Positions 48,212-57,090 of a stretch of 64,000 nt of DNA are shown here, piece after piece. The position numbers were made by a program, and so were the translations under genes. Below the pieces are notes generated by a model. That model was not told where the DNA came from. It made no database searches and worked only from the letters and a program-made list of their open reading frames with translations. The DNA comes from Acidobacteriota bacterium (GTDB lineage Bacteria > Acidobacteriota > Blastocatellia > Pyrinomonadales > Pyrinomonadaceae), in NCBI GenBank assembly GCA_019639235.1, contig JAHBSG010000003.1, positions 170,642-234,641 of the forward strand, given 5' to 3'. Positions within the stretch are counted from its first letter, which is position 1. Every line of letters starts with the position of its first letter.

Positions 48212-48250
48212 GGGGCGTGAACGATAATCGTTCCCACGCCCCTTTTCTTT
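48212..48250 (+). terminator. Strong intrinsic terminator after the TonB receptor gene
   Basis: Outer stem GGGGCGTG (48212-48219) / CACGCCCC (48235-48242), inner stem AACGAT/ATCGTT, then TTTTCTTTT. The amylase ATG (48255) follows at once, so the glycosidase genes are largely uncoupled from the receptor transcript or depend on read-through. Confidence 0.85.
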
Positions 48251-48254
48251 TACG

Positions 48255-50126
48255 ATGCTCCGATCCGCGTTAAATGCCCTGGCCCTGACCGCCGTTCTAG
48301 CCGGTGCCGCTATTGCGGCCGCACCGAGGGTCGAGAAGGCCGAGCCGCCGAACTGGTGGGCGGGGCATTCGGTCGCGACGGTCAGGATGCTCATTCGCGG
48401 GAGCGGATTTGCGGCTGCACGCGTCATCTCGCCTTCGGCAGGCTTGAAAGTGGGCGGTGTGCGGGCAAATGCCGCAGGCGACCATTTGTTCTTTGATATC
48501 GCGATCGCAAAGGACGCTCGGCCGGGGAAATACGAGTTCAGGATCGAAACGGCCGCGGGCTCGACGGCCTTTGATTGGGGACTCCTTCCCGAGCTGTCAC
48601 CACGCGACCCGAAAGACGAGGTCACGAGCGACGACATCATTTACCTGATAATGACCGACCGCTTTGCGGACGGCGACGAGCGGAACAACAAGGAAGTTGA
48701 CCGGAAGAATCCTCGCGGCTGGCATGGAGGAGACATCCGCGGCGTTATTTCGCGGCTCGACTATCTGAAGGAACTCGGCATCACTGCCATTTGGCTTACG
48801 CCCTGGTACGACAATCCCGACGAGCCGAACACCTGTGCCCAGCCCTGGTGCCCTTACACGAATTATCACGGCTATCATGCGATAGATTACTACGGCGTTG
48901 AGAATCACTTCGGCACGATGGCCGACCTTCGCGAGCTTGTAAGCGAGGCTCGCAAACGCGGGATCAAGGTGATACAGGACCAGGTGGCAAACCACGTCGG
49001 CGTGCAGCACGAATGGGTAAAGCGGCCGCCTCTCCCGAATTGGTTCTCGCCGTTCAAGCAGAACACGTTCAACGATTCGGTCCTGTTTTCGCCGAACGCT
49101 TCGCCGGCGGAACGCGACATTTTGCTCCGCGGCTGGTTCAATGAATTTCTGCCGGACCTCAATCAGGACGAACCCGAAGTTTCGCGGTATTTGATACAGA
49201 ACGCTCTCTGGTGGATCGGGATGACCGGCATCGACGGCATCCGCCAGGACACGATCCAATACATGCCGCGGACGTTCATCCGCGATTGGTCAACGGCGAT
49301 ACTCAGGCAATATCCGAATTTCTATCTGGTCGGTGAAGTGCTTGAAATGGACTCGGCACACCTCGCCTTTTTCCAGGGCGGCAAGACGGGCTGGGACGGC
49401 ATCGACACCAAGCTCCCGAGCGTTTTCGATTTCAATCTGTGGGAAGCATCGCGAGACGTCTTCACGGGCAAAAAGCCGGCATCCGCTCTTCGCGACGTGC
49501 TGAAATATGACGGGCTTTATCCGAACCGGTACCGGCTTACGACGCTGACCGCGAACCACGACATCGACCGGTTCATGTCAACGCCCGGAGCAACGCTCGA
49601 AGGGGCGATGATGCACATGGCATTTGCTCTGGCCGTACGCGGCATCCCGCAGATCTACTACGGCGATGAACTCGCGATGACCGGCGGCCACGACCCCGAG
49701 AATCGAAAAGACTTCCCCGGCGGCTTCCGCGGCGATGAAAGAAATGCCTTCACCCGAGAAGGCCGGACCGCCGACGAGCAGCGGATGTTTTTTGATGTAC
49801 GTGAATGGATCGAATTGCGGAAAAAGTCTCCGGCACTGCGACAGGGCCGAACGGTCGATATCGAATACGGAAACGATGTTTATGTTTTTGCCCGGATCGC
49901 CGCTGGCCAGATCTACGTCGTTGGGGTTAACCGCTCCGCCGAGACAGAGCAGACGAAATTTGATGCCGGCGTGATCGGCCTCGATACCGAGAGCAACCGA
50001 TGCCGTCCCGAGGGTGGTGCAAGCACGATTCCTATCAGCAATCAGGGCGGGATCGACGGAACGATCAGCCTATCGCTGCCGGGTCGAACGGTCATCGCGT
50101 ACGAGTGCTTCGCGGTCGAGCGTTAG
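48255..50126 (+). CDS. GH13 alpha-amylase/cyclomaltodextrinase, exported (1)
   Basis: 623 aa. Signal peptide (MLRSALNALALTAVLAGAA), N-terminal cyclomaltodextrinase-type beta domain (PPNWWAGHSVATVRMLIRGS), then the GH13 barrel with region I DQVANH, region II GIDGIRQDT (nucleophile Asp), region III LVGEVL (general acid Glu) and region IV TANHDIDR (Asp). All catalytic residues are present. Splits alpha-1,4-glucans or cyclodextrins outside the cytoplasm. Only 12 bases separate the start from the preceding terminator. First gene of the glycosidase run; malQ follows 58 bases later. Confidence 0.93.
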   Translation: MLRSALNALALTAVLAGAAIAAAPRVEKAEPPNWWAGHSVATVRMLIRGSGFAAARVISPSAGLKVGGVRANAAGDHLFFDIAIAKDARPGKYEFRIETAAGSTAFDWGLLPELSPRDPKDEVTSDDIIYLIMTDRFADGDERNNKEVDRKNPRGWHGGDIRGVISRLDYLKELGITAIWLTPWYDNPDEPNTCAQPWCPYTNYHGYHAIDYYGVENHFGTMADLRELVSEARKRGIKVIQDQVANHVGVQHEWVKRPPLPNWFSPFKQNTFNDSVLFSPNASPAERDILLRGWFNEFLPDLNQDEPEVSRYLIQNALWWIGMTGIDGIRQDTIQYMPRTFIRDWSTAILRQYPNFYLVGEVLEMDSAHLAFFQGGKTGWDGIDTKLPSVFDFNLWEASRDVFTGKKPASALRDVLKYDGLYPNRYRLTTLTANHDIDRFMSTPGATLEGAMMHMAFALAVRGIPQIYYGDELAMTGGHDPENRKDFPGGFRGDERNAFTREGRTADEQRMFFDVREWIELRKKSPALRQGRTVDIEYGNDVYVFARIAAGQIYVVGVNRSAETEQTKFDAGVIGLDTESNRCRPEGGASTIPISNQGGIDGTISLSLPGRTVIAYECFAVER

Positions 50127-50184
50127 GTTGCGACGCACAATATGTGTGCCGCGGCGAGCAGGGATGCTTGCCCTCCAATCAGAT

Positions 50185-51711
50185 ATGAAATTTCCAAGAG
50201 CATCCGGGATATTGCTTCATCCGACGAGCCTGCCGGGCGATTACGGCATCGGCGACCTCGGGCCGGAGGCGTATTCTTTCGTAAATTTTCTTGAGGCCGC
50301 GGGGCAGACCTATTGGCAGATCCTGCCGCTCGGGCCGACCGGCTATGGCGATTCGCCCTATCAATGCTTTTCTGCATTTGCCGGCAATCCGCTTTTGATC
50401 TCGCCAGAGATGTTGGTCGAGGACGAATTCCTCGTTCCGTCCCAGCTTGCCGATCGGCCCGAGTTCCCGGCTCACAAGGTCGATTTCGGTGCGGTCTATG
50501 AGTGGAAATCTCAGCTTCTGCCGCTCGCCTATGAAGGCTTTCAGCACACGACGAGCACCGACATCCGCGGTAAATTCGAGAAGTTTCAGCACGAAAACGA
50601 TTGGTGGCTTGACGATTACGCGACCTACAAAGCGGTAAAGGCCGCGCAGGAACAGAAGGCATGGTACGAATGGCCGACGCCGCTCAAGCTCCGCGAGCCC
50701 GGCGCGATGGCCGCCATCCGCGAGCAGCTTTTCGACAAGATACAGGCCGAGAAGTTCTACCAGTTTCTCTTTTTCCGCCAGTGGGGCCTGCTAAAGGAAT
50801 ATGCCAACAAGCACGGCGTAAAGATCATCGGCGATGTGCCGATCTTCGTCGCTCTTGATTCGGCCGACGTTTGGTGCAATCAGACGAAGTTCAAGCTGAA
50901 CCCGGACGGCAGCCCGCGTGTCGTCGCCGGTGTTCCGCCGGATTATTTCTCGGAGACGGGACAGCTCTGGGGCAACCCGATCTATGACTGGGAGCGGATG
51001 CGTGCGGATGGCTTTAAGTGGTGGGTGGCTCGAGTCGAGTTCACTTTGAGGACCGTCGATGTCGTCCGCGTCGATCACTTCCGCGGGTTCGCCGCCTCGT
51101 GGGAAGTGCCGGGCGGCGACAAGACAGCAGAGAACGGCCGCTGGGTCGATGTTCCGGGCAAGGAGCTGTTCCAAACGCTCCGCGAAAGCCTCGTCCGCCT
51201 GCCGGTGATCGCCGAGGACCTTGGCGTTATCACGCCGGACGTTGAAGAGCTTCGGGATATGTACAGCTTTCCCGGAATGAAGATCCTTCAGTTCGCCTTT
51301 GGCGGCGACGCGAAGAACCACGACCTGCCGCACAACTATACGCAAAACTGCGTCGCTTACACCGGCACGCACGACAATGATACGACCGTCGGCTGGTGGC
51401 TCTCGCAGGCCGGTGCGGGTTCGACCCGCGATGCGGAGGACATCACCCGCGAGCACGAATACTGCCTCAAATATCTTTGCACCGACGGCAGCGAGATCCA
51501 CTGGGACTTTATCCGGGCCGTCTGGGCAAGCGTCGCGGATACGGCGATAACGCCGGTGCAGGACCTGCTCGGCATCGGGACCGAAGGCCGGATGAACCTT
51601 CCGGCATCTGATTCGGGCAACTGGTACTGGCGGTTCGAGCGCGGTGCTCTGACCGACGAGATCACCGCACGTTTGCGGGAGTTGACCGAAACTTACGGAC
51701 GTATTGCGTAG
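50185..51711 (+). CDS. malQ: 4-alpha-glucanotransferase (amylomaltase)
   Basis: Cytoplasmic GH77 enzyme moving glucan segments between maltodextrins and releasing glucose. 508 aa. N-terminal ASGILLHPTSLPGDYGIGDLG, QILPLGPTGYGDSPYQCFSAFAGN; catalytic Asp in VVRVDHFRGF, Glu in PVIAEDLGVI and Asp in YTGTHDNDTT. No signal peptide. ATG 50185 is where homology begins; an open frame upstream to 50014 overlaps the amylase gene and is rejected. Confidence 0.96.
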   Translation: MKFPRASGILLHPTSLPGDYGIGDLGPEAYSFVNFLEAAGQTYWQILPLGPTGYGDSPYQCFSAFAGNPLLISPEMLVEDEFLVPSQLADRPEFPAHKVDFGAVYEWKSQLLPLAYEGFQHTTSTDIRGKFEKFQHENDWWLDDYATYKAVKAAQEQKAWYEWPTPLKLREPGAMAAIREQLFDKIQAEKFYQFLFFRQWGLLKEYANKHGVKIIGDVPIFVALDSADVWCNQTKFKLNPDGSPRVVAGVPPDYFSETGQLWGNPIYDWERMRADGFKWWVARVEFTLRTVDVVRVDHFRGFAASWEVPGGDKTAENGRWVDVPGKELFQTLRESLVRLPVIAEDLGVITPDVEELRDMYSFPGMKILQFAFGGDAKNHDLPHNYTQNCVAYTGTHDNDTTVGWWLSQAGAGSTRDAEDITREHEYCLKYLCTDGSEIHWDFIRAVWASVADTAITPVQDLLGIGTEGRMNLPASDSGNWYWRFERGALTDEITARLRELTETYGRIA

Positions 51712-51713
51712 AC

Positions 51714-51861
51714 ACGGGGACGCGGAGAAGAGGAGAAGGGGAGACGCGGAGAATGAGAGAAAACATGTTTGTAAAAGTTGTAGCGATCACGCGAACGCAT
51801 GCTTTGGAGATTCGGAACAAGAGCTTCCTTTTCTCTGCGTCTCTGCGTCTCTGCGGTTTGG
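51714..51861. repeat. Dispersed inverted repeat (GACGC/CTCTGCG type) over the start of a glycosidase gene
   Basis: Left part 51714-51766 is purine-rich with GACGCGGAGA words; right part 51835-51861 is CTCTGCG words in an 8-base rhythm. The reverse complement of the right part aligns with the left (GACGCnGAGA...AGAAAA). The left arm holds the start codon; the right arm encodes SASLRLCG of the signal peptide. Confidence 0.65.
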
Positions 51862-53717
51862 TTCTTCTTTTCGCGGTTGCCGCCGCGGCGCAGGCTCCGG
51901 CGTTTGAGAAGATCGATCCGCCGAGTTGGTGGGTCGGGAGCACGATCAACCCCGTCCGCATTCTCATCAAGGGCAAGAACCTCGGCGGTGCCCGCATCGA
52001 ATCCGCGACGCCGGGAATCACGGCCGACAACTTCATGTCGAGCGAGAACGGCAACTACCTCTTCGCCGATGTGCGGCTGGCGGAGACCGTCCGGCCGGGC
52101 AATTATCAGCTTCGAATAGTTACTTCTAAGGGTACAACGATCGCACCGTTCGAGGTCTTCACACCGCAGCAGCGTCTTGGAAATTACAACGGCTTTACGG
52201 TCGATGACGTGATCTATTTCGTCTTCACCGACCGCTTTGCCGACGGCGACCCGACGAACAACGACCCGCCGAAGTCCAAGGGGCTTTACGACCGCAAAAA
52301 GGGACGGCATTATCACGGCGGCGACCTTCAAGGGATCATCGACAAGCTGCCTTACATCAAATCGCTTGGTGCGAGCGCGATCTGGACCACGCCCGTTTAC
52401 GACAACGCCGACCGCGAGGACACGCTTGAGGTCTATCCTCCGGAGATGCCGACGACGACCGGATTTCACGGTTACGGAGCCATCGATTTTTACGCGGTCG
52501 ATGAACACCTCGGCGATATGGCGAAGCTCCGGGAGTTTGTCCGCAAGGCGCATCTGGCCGGCTTTGTCGTCCTGCAGGATCAGGTAGTGAACCACACCGG
52601 GCCGTATCACCCTTGGGCAAATGACCCGCCGACGCCGAATTGGTTCAACGGCACGGTCGAGAAGCACGACTCGAACAACTGGCAGAAATGGACGGCGATG
52701 AACCCGCGTGGGACCTACCAGACCCAACGGCGGAACATCGACGGATGGTTCATCGACATCCTTCCGGACCTTAACCAGAACAATCCGGAGGTCGAGAAAT
52801 ACCTGATCCAGAACTCGCTCTGGTGGCTGGCACAGGCCGGCTTTGATTCGATCCGGATGGACACGCTGCCGCACGTGCCGAGAAGCTTCTGGGCAAAATG
52901 GGGAGCGGCGGTTCACCGCGAGTTCCCAAAGGTGAATATCCTTGGAGAGCTTTACGATAGCGATCCGGTCCTTCTTTCGTTCTTCCAGAAAGGCCGAAGG
53001 GGCTGGGACGGGCTCGACCCCGAGATCGACACGCTTTACGACTTCGGGCTTTTCTACCCGATCCGGAATGCGTTCGCGCAGGGCAAGCCGATCCGCGAGG
53101 TGCACCAGATGTTTGCCCGCGATTGGATCTACCCGCGGGCCGATGTGCTCGTCACGTTCCTCGGGCTCCACGATATGCCCCGGTTCATGAACGAACCCGG
53201 TGCGACGACGACCGGGCTAAAGCTCGCGCAAACTATGATAATGACCTCCCGCGGAACGCCGCTGCTTTATTACGGCGACGAGATCGCGATGCCCGGCGGT
53301 GCCGACCCGGACAACCGGCGTGATTTCCCGGGCGGATTTCCGGGCGACACGCGCAATGCCTTCACCGCGGCGGGCCGCACCGCCGAGGAGAACGACGTTT
53401 GGAACCATCTTGCAAAGCTCGGAGCGCTCAGGAAAGAGCTTGAGCCGCTCCGACGCGGCCGCTCGCTCGACCTGCTTGATGAGGAGCAGCAGTACGCCTA
53501 CGCACGGCTGACGGACAAGGCCGCCGTCGTCGTTATCTTTAACAACGACACGAAACCGGCCGAGGTCAGCTTCGACATTACGTTCATCAACAAACAGATC
53601 CCGGTCGACGCCGTGCTAAAGGACGCTCTCGGCAATCTTGCGGATATCAAACTGAACGACGGCAAAGTCAAAGCAATGATCCCGGCCCGGTCAGCGGGAA
53701 TATACGTGATCAAGTAG
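51753..53717 (+). CDS. GH13 alpha-amylase/cyclomaltodextrinase, exported (2)
   Basis: 654 aa, same layout as the 48255 gene: cyclomaltodextrinase-type N-domain (PPSWWVGSTINPVRILIKG) and a GH13 barrel with DQVVNH, GFDSIRMDT (nucleophile), NILGELY (acid) and FLGLHDMPRF, where the usual Asn before His-Asp is Leu. The signal peptide lies at residues 22-47; its centre SASLRLCG is encoded by a dispersed CTCTGCG repeat. Start ATG 51753 or 51765, not resolved. The stop codon (53715-53717) lies inside the left arm of the S23 element. Confidence 0.9.
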   Translation: MRENMFVKVVAITRTHALEIRNKSFLFSASLRLCGLVLLFAVAAAAQAPAFEKIDPPSWWVGSTINPVRILIKGKNLGGARIESATPGITADNFMSSENGNYLFADVRLAETVRPGNYQLRIVTSKGTTIAPFEVFTPQQRLGNYNGFTVDDVIYFVFTDRFADGDPTNNDPPKSKGLYDRKKGRHYHGGDLQGIIDKLPYIKSLGASAIWTTPVYDNADREDTLEVYPPEMPTTTGFHGYGAIDFYAVDEHLGDMAKLREFVRKAHLAGFVVLQDQVVNHTGPYHPWANDPPTPNWFNGTVEKHDSNNWQKWTAMNPRGTYQTQRRNIDGWFIDILPDLNQNNPEVEKYLIQNSLWWLAQAGFDSIRMDTLPHVPRSFWAKWGAAVHREFPKVNILGELYDSDPVLLSFFQKGRRGWDGLDPEIDTLYDFGLFYPIRNAFAQGKPIREVHQMFARDWIYPRADVLVTFLGLHDMPRFMNEPGATTTGLKLAQTMIMTSRGTPLLYYGDEIAMPGGADPDNRRDFPGGFPGDTRNAFTAAGRTAEENDVWNHLAKLGALRKELEPLRRGRSLDLLDEEQQYAYARLTDKAAVVVIFNNDTKPAEVSFDITFINKQIPVDAVLKDALGNLADIKLNDGKVKAMIPARSAGIYVIK

Positions 53718-54139
53718 GAAGTAGGAACGATGAACGATGAAGGCCATTTGAATAAGCCGTTCGATCTTCGGGTACGTACGAAGCAGTTCGCGTTAAGGAT
53801 CATCACTCTTTACAGACACTTACCGAAGGATACGGAAGCTCAGATCATCGGGAGGCAAGTACTCCGAAGCGGAACGTCCGTCGGTGCACAGTATCGCGAA
53901 GGCCACCGGGCCCGATCCACTGCGGAGTTCATCAGCAAACTTGAAAGTGCTGCTCAGGAATTGGACGAAACAATGTACTGGTTCGAACTACTGATAGAAA
54001 GCGGCATCGTCCCCGCGGTTAAATTGGAAACTCTCCGGGACGAAGCCGATCAGCTCATGGCAATTTTTGTAACTTCGATCAAGCGGGCAAAGTCGAAACG
54101 CTAGAACGATTCATCGTTCATCGTTCCGACTTCATACTT
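53712..54139 (+). mobile_element. IVS-like element: S23 gene between 30-bp inverted arms
   Basis: Arms 53712-53741 and 54110-54139 are complementary at 28 of 30 positions, including an unbroken 18-base block. Each arm is a run of 7-mers (AAGTAGG twice, AACGATG twice). They enclose exactly one gene, a four-helix-bundle S23/IVP protein; its ATG lies in the left arm and its stop just before the right arm. 23S rRNA intervening sequences have this design, but no rRNA is near. No transposase and no target duplication seen. The element separates an amylase gene from the sugar transporter gene. Confidence 0.72.
53730..54104 (+). CDS. Four-helix-bundle protein (S23 / 23S rRNA intervening-sequence protein family)
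   Basis: 124 aa: FDLRVRTKQFALRIITLYRHLPK, the signature RQVLRSGTSVGAQYREGHRARSTAEFISKLESAAQELDET (residues about 42-82) and a last helix. Homologues are coded inside 23S rRNA intervening sequences and also by free-standing genes; relatives such as Avd bind nucleic acid with a basic pentameric barrel. The start ATG 53730 is part of the left inverted arm, with GGA a few bases before. Role of free-standing copies unknown. Confidence 0.88.
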   Translation: MNDEGHLNKPFDLRVRTKQFALRIITLYRHLPKDTEAQIIGRQVLRSGTSVGAQYREGHRARSTAEFISKLESAAQELDETMYWFELLIESGIVPAVKLETLRDEADQLMAIFVTSIKRAKSKR

Positions 54140-54159
54140 AAGAAAAAGCGGAGCTTTTG

Positions 54160-55500
54160 ATGACAAACAAACCACGTCTTTCGTTCTTTCAGATCTGGAA
54201 CATGAGTTTCGGGTTCCTCGGTATTCAGTTCGGCTGGGGATTGCAGATCGCGAATATGTCGCCGATCTACAAATACCTTGGCGCAGACGAGGCGAACCTG
54301 CCTTATCTTTGGCTGGCCGGGCCGATAACGGGCCTGCTCGTTCAGCCCATCGTCGGGGCCTTGAGCGACCGGACGTGGACGGGCCTTGGCCGGCGGCGGC
54401 CGTTCTTCCTGGTCGGGGCGATCCTGGCGAGCCTGGCATTGATCGCCATGCCGAACTCATCGGCGCTCTGGATGGCGGCGGGATTGCTTTGGGTGCTCGA
54501 TGCCTCGATCAACATCACGATGGAGCCGTTTAGAGCATTCGTCGCGGACAACCTGCCCGAGGAGCAGCGGACGCTCGGCTTCGTGATGCAGTCGTTCTTC
54601 ATCGGCATCGGGCAGACACTGGCAAACGCCCTTCCGTTCATCCTGACGGCGATGGGCGTCGTAGGTATTATGGCGAGCGGCATTCCCTATTCGACGTTGA
54701 TCGCGTTCACGGTCGGCGGCGTCTTCTTCCTCGCGGCGGTGCTTTGGACCGTCTTCACATCGCACGAATATCCGCCCGAGGACATGGAAGCCTTCCGTGC
54801 GAAACAAAAGGAAGGAAACCTCGTGGGCTCGATCTTCAAAGAGATCGGCGAAGCTATCAAGGACATGCCGCCGACGATGAAGCAGCTTGCCATCGTGCAG
54901 TTCTTTACCTGGTTCGCACTGCCATGTATGTGGCAGTTCTACGGGCTGAGCGTGGCGAAGGGCGTTTTCGGTGCGATCGATGAAAAAGCGACACCGGAGC
55001 TATTCAAGGCCGGTACAGAATGGGGCGGGTTGATGTTCGCCTTCTATAACGTGGTCTGCTTCCTGATCGCATTCATCATTCCCTGGCTTGCCGAGAAGAC
55101 GAGCCGCAAGACGGTGCATTTCATTTGTCTCGCTCTTGGCGGATTCGGACTCATTTCTACCGCGTTCGCGACCGACCGCTACCTCTTAATGCTCGGAATG
55201 GCGGGTCTCGGTATCGCATGGGCATCGATCCTCGCGATGCCGTACGTGATCCTCGCCGGAGCGATCAAGCCGGAGCGGATGGGCGTTTACATGGGCGTCT
55301 TCAACCTCTTTATTGTTATCCCGCAGGTCGTTATGTCGTTCCTCATCCCGAAGATCTACGACGGACTGCTCGGCGGAAAGCCGATCAATGTCGTCATTCT
55401 CGGCGGTATCTCGATGCTGATCGCGGCGGCGACCGTGTTCATCGTAAAGGACGTCGGGGCGGCAAAGATCGAGGGAGCCGCGGCCGGCGGCGGGCATTAG
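54160..55500 (+). CDS. MFS sugar transporter (maltose-type, GPH/SLC45-like)
   Basis: 446 aa with about 12 membrane helices. SLC45/GPH-like signature: FGFLGIQFGWGLQIANMSPIY at the start, GPITGLLVQPIVGALSDR (MFS motif A region) and GRRRPFFLVGAI. Bacterial relatives import maltose or related disaccharides by cation symport in the inner membrane. ATG 54160 follows GGAG by 6 bases. Together with MalQ and the exported amylases it completes a route from extracellular starch to cytoplasmic glucose. Confidence 0.9.
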   Translation: MTNKPRLSFFQIWNMSFGFLGIQFGWGLQIANMSPIYKYLGADEANLPYLWLAGPITGLLVQPIVGALSDRTWTGLGRRRPFFLVGAILASLALIAMPNSSALWMAAGLLWVLDASINITMEPFRAFVADNLPEEQRTLGFVMQSFFIGIGQTLANALPFILTAMGVVGIMASGIPYSTLIAFTVGGVFFLAAVLWTVFTSHEYPPEDMEAFRAKQKEGNLVGSIFKEIGEAIKDMPPTMKQLAIVQFFTWFALPCMWQFYGLSVAKGVFGAIDEKATPELFKAGTEWGGLMFAFYNVVCFLIAFIIPWLAEKTSRKTVHFICLALGGFGLISTAFATDRYLLMLGMAGLGIAWASILAMPYVILAGAIKPERMGVYMGVFNLFIVIPQVVMSFLIPKIYDGLLGGKPINVVILGGISMLIAAATVFIVKDVGAAKIEGAAAGGGH

Positions 55501-55510
55501 TTGTCATAAC

Positions 55511-55643
55511 CGCAGAGACGCGGAGACGGAGAGGGGATTAAAACAGGATGAACAGGATTTACAGGATGGAAAAAGCAATACGGACTAGGTCATCGGTCGT
55601 CTCAATAGCCCTTCAAAAAACTCTGCGTCTCTGCGTCTTTGCG
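55511..55643. repeat. Dispersed inverted repeat (CGCAGAGA/CTCTGCG type) over the start of a glycosidase gene
   Basis: Left arm 55511-55533 and right arm 55621-55643 are complementary at 20 of 23 positions. Both are in an 8-base rhythm (CGCAGAGA). Between them lie short ACAGGAT repeats (about 55542-55568) and both candidate start codons. The right arm encodes KTLRLCVFA of the signal peptide. Confidence 0.75.
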
Positions 55644-56969
55644 ATTTTGTTTTCCGTAACGGTCGCCGGGCAGCAACCGGCGAGGGATTTTTCGAAGGAA
55701 CCGGCGAGGCCGTCGCAGGACTGGGTCCGCGATGCGGTGATCTACCAGATCTTTCCGCGGCAGTATTCGGCCGAGGGCAACTTCAACGGGATCACGAAAG
55801 ACCTCGACCGGCTGAAGACGCTGGGCGTGGACGTGCTGTGGCTGATGCCGATCCATCCGATCGGCGAGGCGAAACGCAAAGGCACGGTCGGCTCGCCCTA
55901 TGCGGTCAAGGATTTCTACGCGATCAATCCGGATTACGGAACGTCCGACGACTTTAAACGACTTATAAGCGAATCACACAAACGCGGAATGAAGGTGATC
56001 ATCGACATCGTTGCGAACCACACGGCGTGGGACAGCGTGATGATGAAAACGCCCGCCTTTTACACGCGAAATGCAAAGGGCGAGATCGTCGCTCCGGTGC
56101 CGGATTGGGCCGACGTTGCGGACCTCAACTACGACAATCCCGAACTTCGCAAATACATGATCGACATGCTGAAGTTCTGGGTACAGGAATATGACCTCGA
56201 TGGTTTCCGCTGCGATGTCGCCGGATTTGTCCCGACCGATTTCTGGGAAACCGCGCGTGCCGAGGTCGATATGGTCAAGGCCGATACGCTCTGGCTCGCC
56301 GAATGGGAATCGCCGGACCTGATGGTCAATGCCTTTAACCTCGACTACTCGTGGGCGATGCACGCCATGCTCGATAAGGTGCTCCACGGGCAGATGCCGG
56401 CCTACGAGCTTCGCAAGGTTTGGGAAGATCAGGCCTCGAAGTTTCCTCGCGGCAGCTTGCGGATGCGGTTCTCCGATAACCACGATGAGCGGCGGGCGAT
56501 CGCCCGCTTTGGCGAGAAAGGTGCGCTCGCGGCACAGGCACTCGCCTTTACGCTCGACGGTATTCCGCTCGTCTATAACGGAATGGAAGCGGGCGATACG
56601 ACCGAATCGGGTGCACCGGCACTTTTTGAAAAGCGGCCGATCTTCTGGCAGTTTGCCGAGCGGCGGCCGGAGATCGTGAAGTTCTATCCGGCGATGATCG
56701 CACTTCGGAAGTCTTCGAACGCGCTCCGCCGCGGCGAGCTGCGCTGGATCAGGAATTCGGACGAGGCACGCGTCATAACCTTTGCCCGGCGTGCCGGAGC
56801 TGAGGAGGTCGTCGTCGCGATCAATATGTCGAGCTCGCCCTTCATCGGAACCATCGAGGCAAGCGGCAGCTTTGACGAGGTGACGCCGAATGCTCCCGAG
56901 CGGGCGGTCGCACTCCCGGCGGTCAGCCTTGAGGGCCACGGGTTCAGGATCTTCCGGCGGAAGGGTTAG
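55548..56969 (+). CDS. GH13 alpha-glucan hydrolase, exported (3)
   Basis: 473 aa. After a signal peptide (about 20-40, TLRLCVFAILFSVTVAG) the GH13 barrel starts directly without an N-terminal beta domain: YQIFPRQYS, region I DIVANH, region II DGFRCDVAGF (nucleophile), region III LAEWES (acid) and region IV FSDNHDERR. Short C-terminal beta domain. Probably a maltogenic amylase- or glucosidase-type enzyme. Start ATG 55548 or ATG 55566, both inside repeat-derived sequence; ACAGGA precedes each. Confidence 0.9.
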   Translation: MNRIYRMEKAIRTRSSVVSIALQKTLRLCVFAILFSVTVAGQQPARDFSKEPARPSQDWVRDAVIYQIFPRQYSAEGNFNGITKDLDRLKTLGVDVLWLMPIHPIGEAKRKGTVGSPYAVKDFYAINPDYGTSDDFKRLISESHKRGMKVIIDIVANHTAWDSVMMKTPAFYTRNAKGEIVAPVPDWADVADLNYDNPELRKYMIDMLKFWVQEYDLDGFRCDVAGFVPTDFWETARAEVDMVKADTLWLAEWESPDLMVNAFNLDYSWAMHAMLDKVLHGQMPAYELRKVWEDQASKFPRGSLRMRFSDNHDERRAIARFGEKGALAAQALAFTLDGIPLVYNGMEAGDTTESGAPALFEKRPIFWQFAERRPEIVKFYPAMIALRKSSNALRRGELRWIRNSDEARVITFARRAGAEEVVVAINMSSSPFIGTIEASGSFDEVTPNAPERAVALPAVSLEGHGFRIFRRKG

Positions 56970-57090
56970 ACGCAGGTATTGGAGAAGAGGAGAAAAGGAG
57001 AAGGGGAGTCGCGGAGCTTGTGTGTTGAAATTGCATCCTGTTTGAATCGCCGTTGGGTTACAATTCATCGCGAAGGAGTCAACCGACAAT

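Noticed and set aside
44726..48640. A 1304-codon open frame on the minus strand over the TonB receptor gene
   Set aside because: It is the antisense of a long GC-biased gene; the product is Arg/Val/Asp-rich without any domain, and the sense strand encodes a complete receptor.
53712..54139. Considered as a true 23S rRNA intervening sequence
   Set aside because: No rRNA sequence flanks it; protein genes lie on both sides. Only the design is IVS-like.
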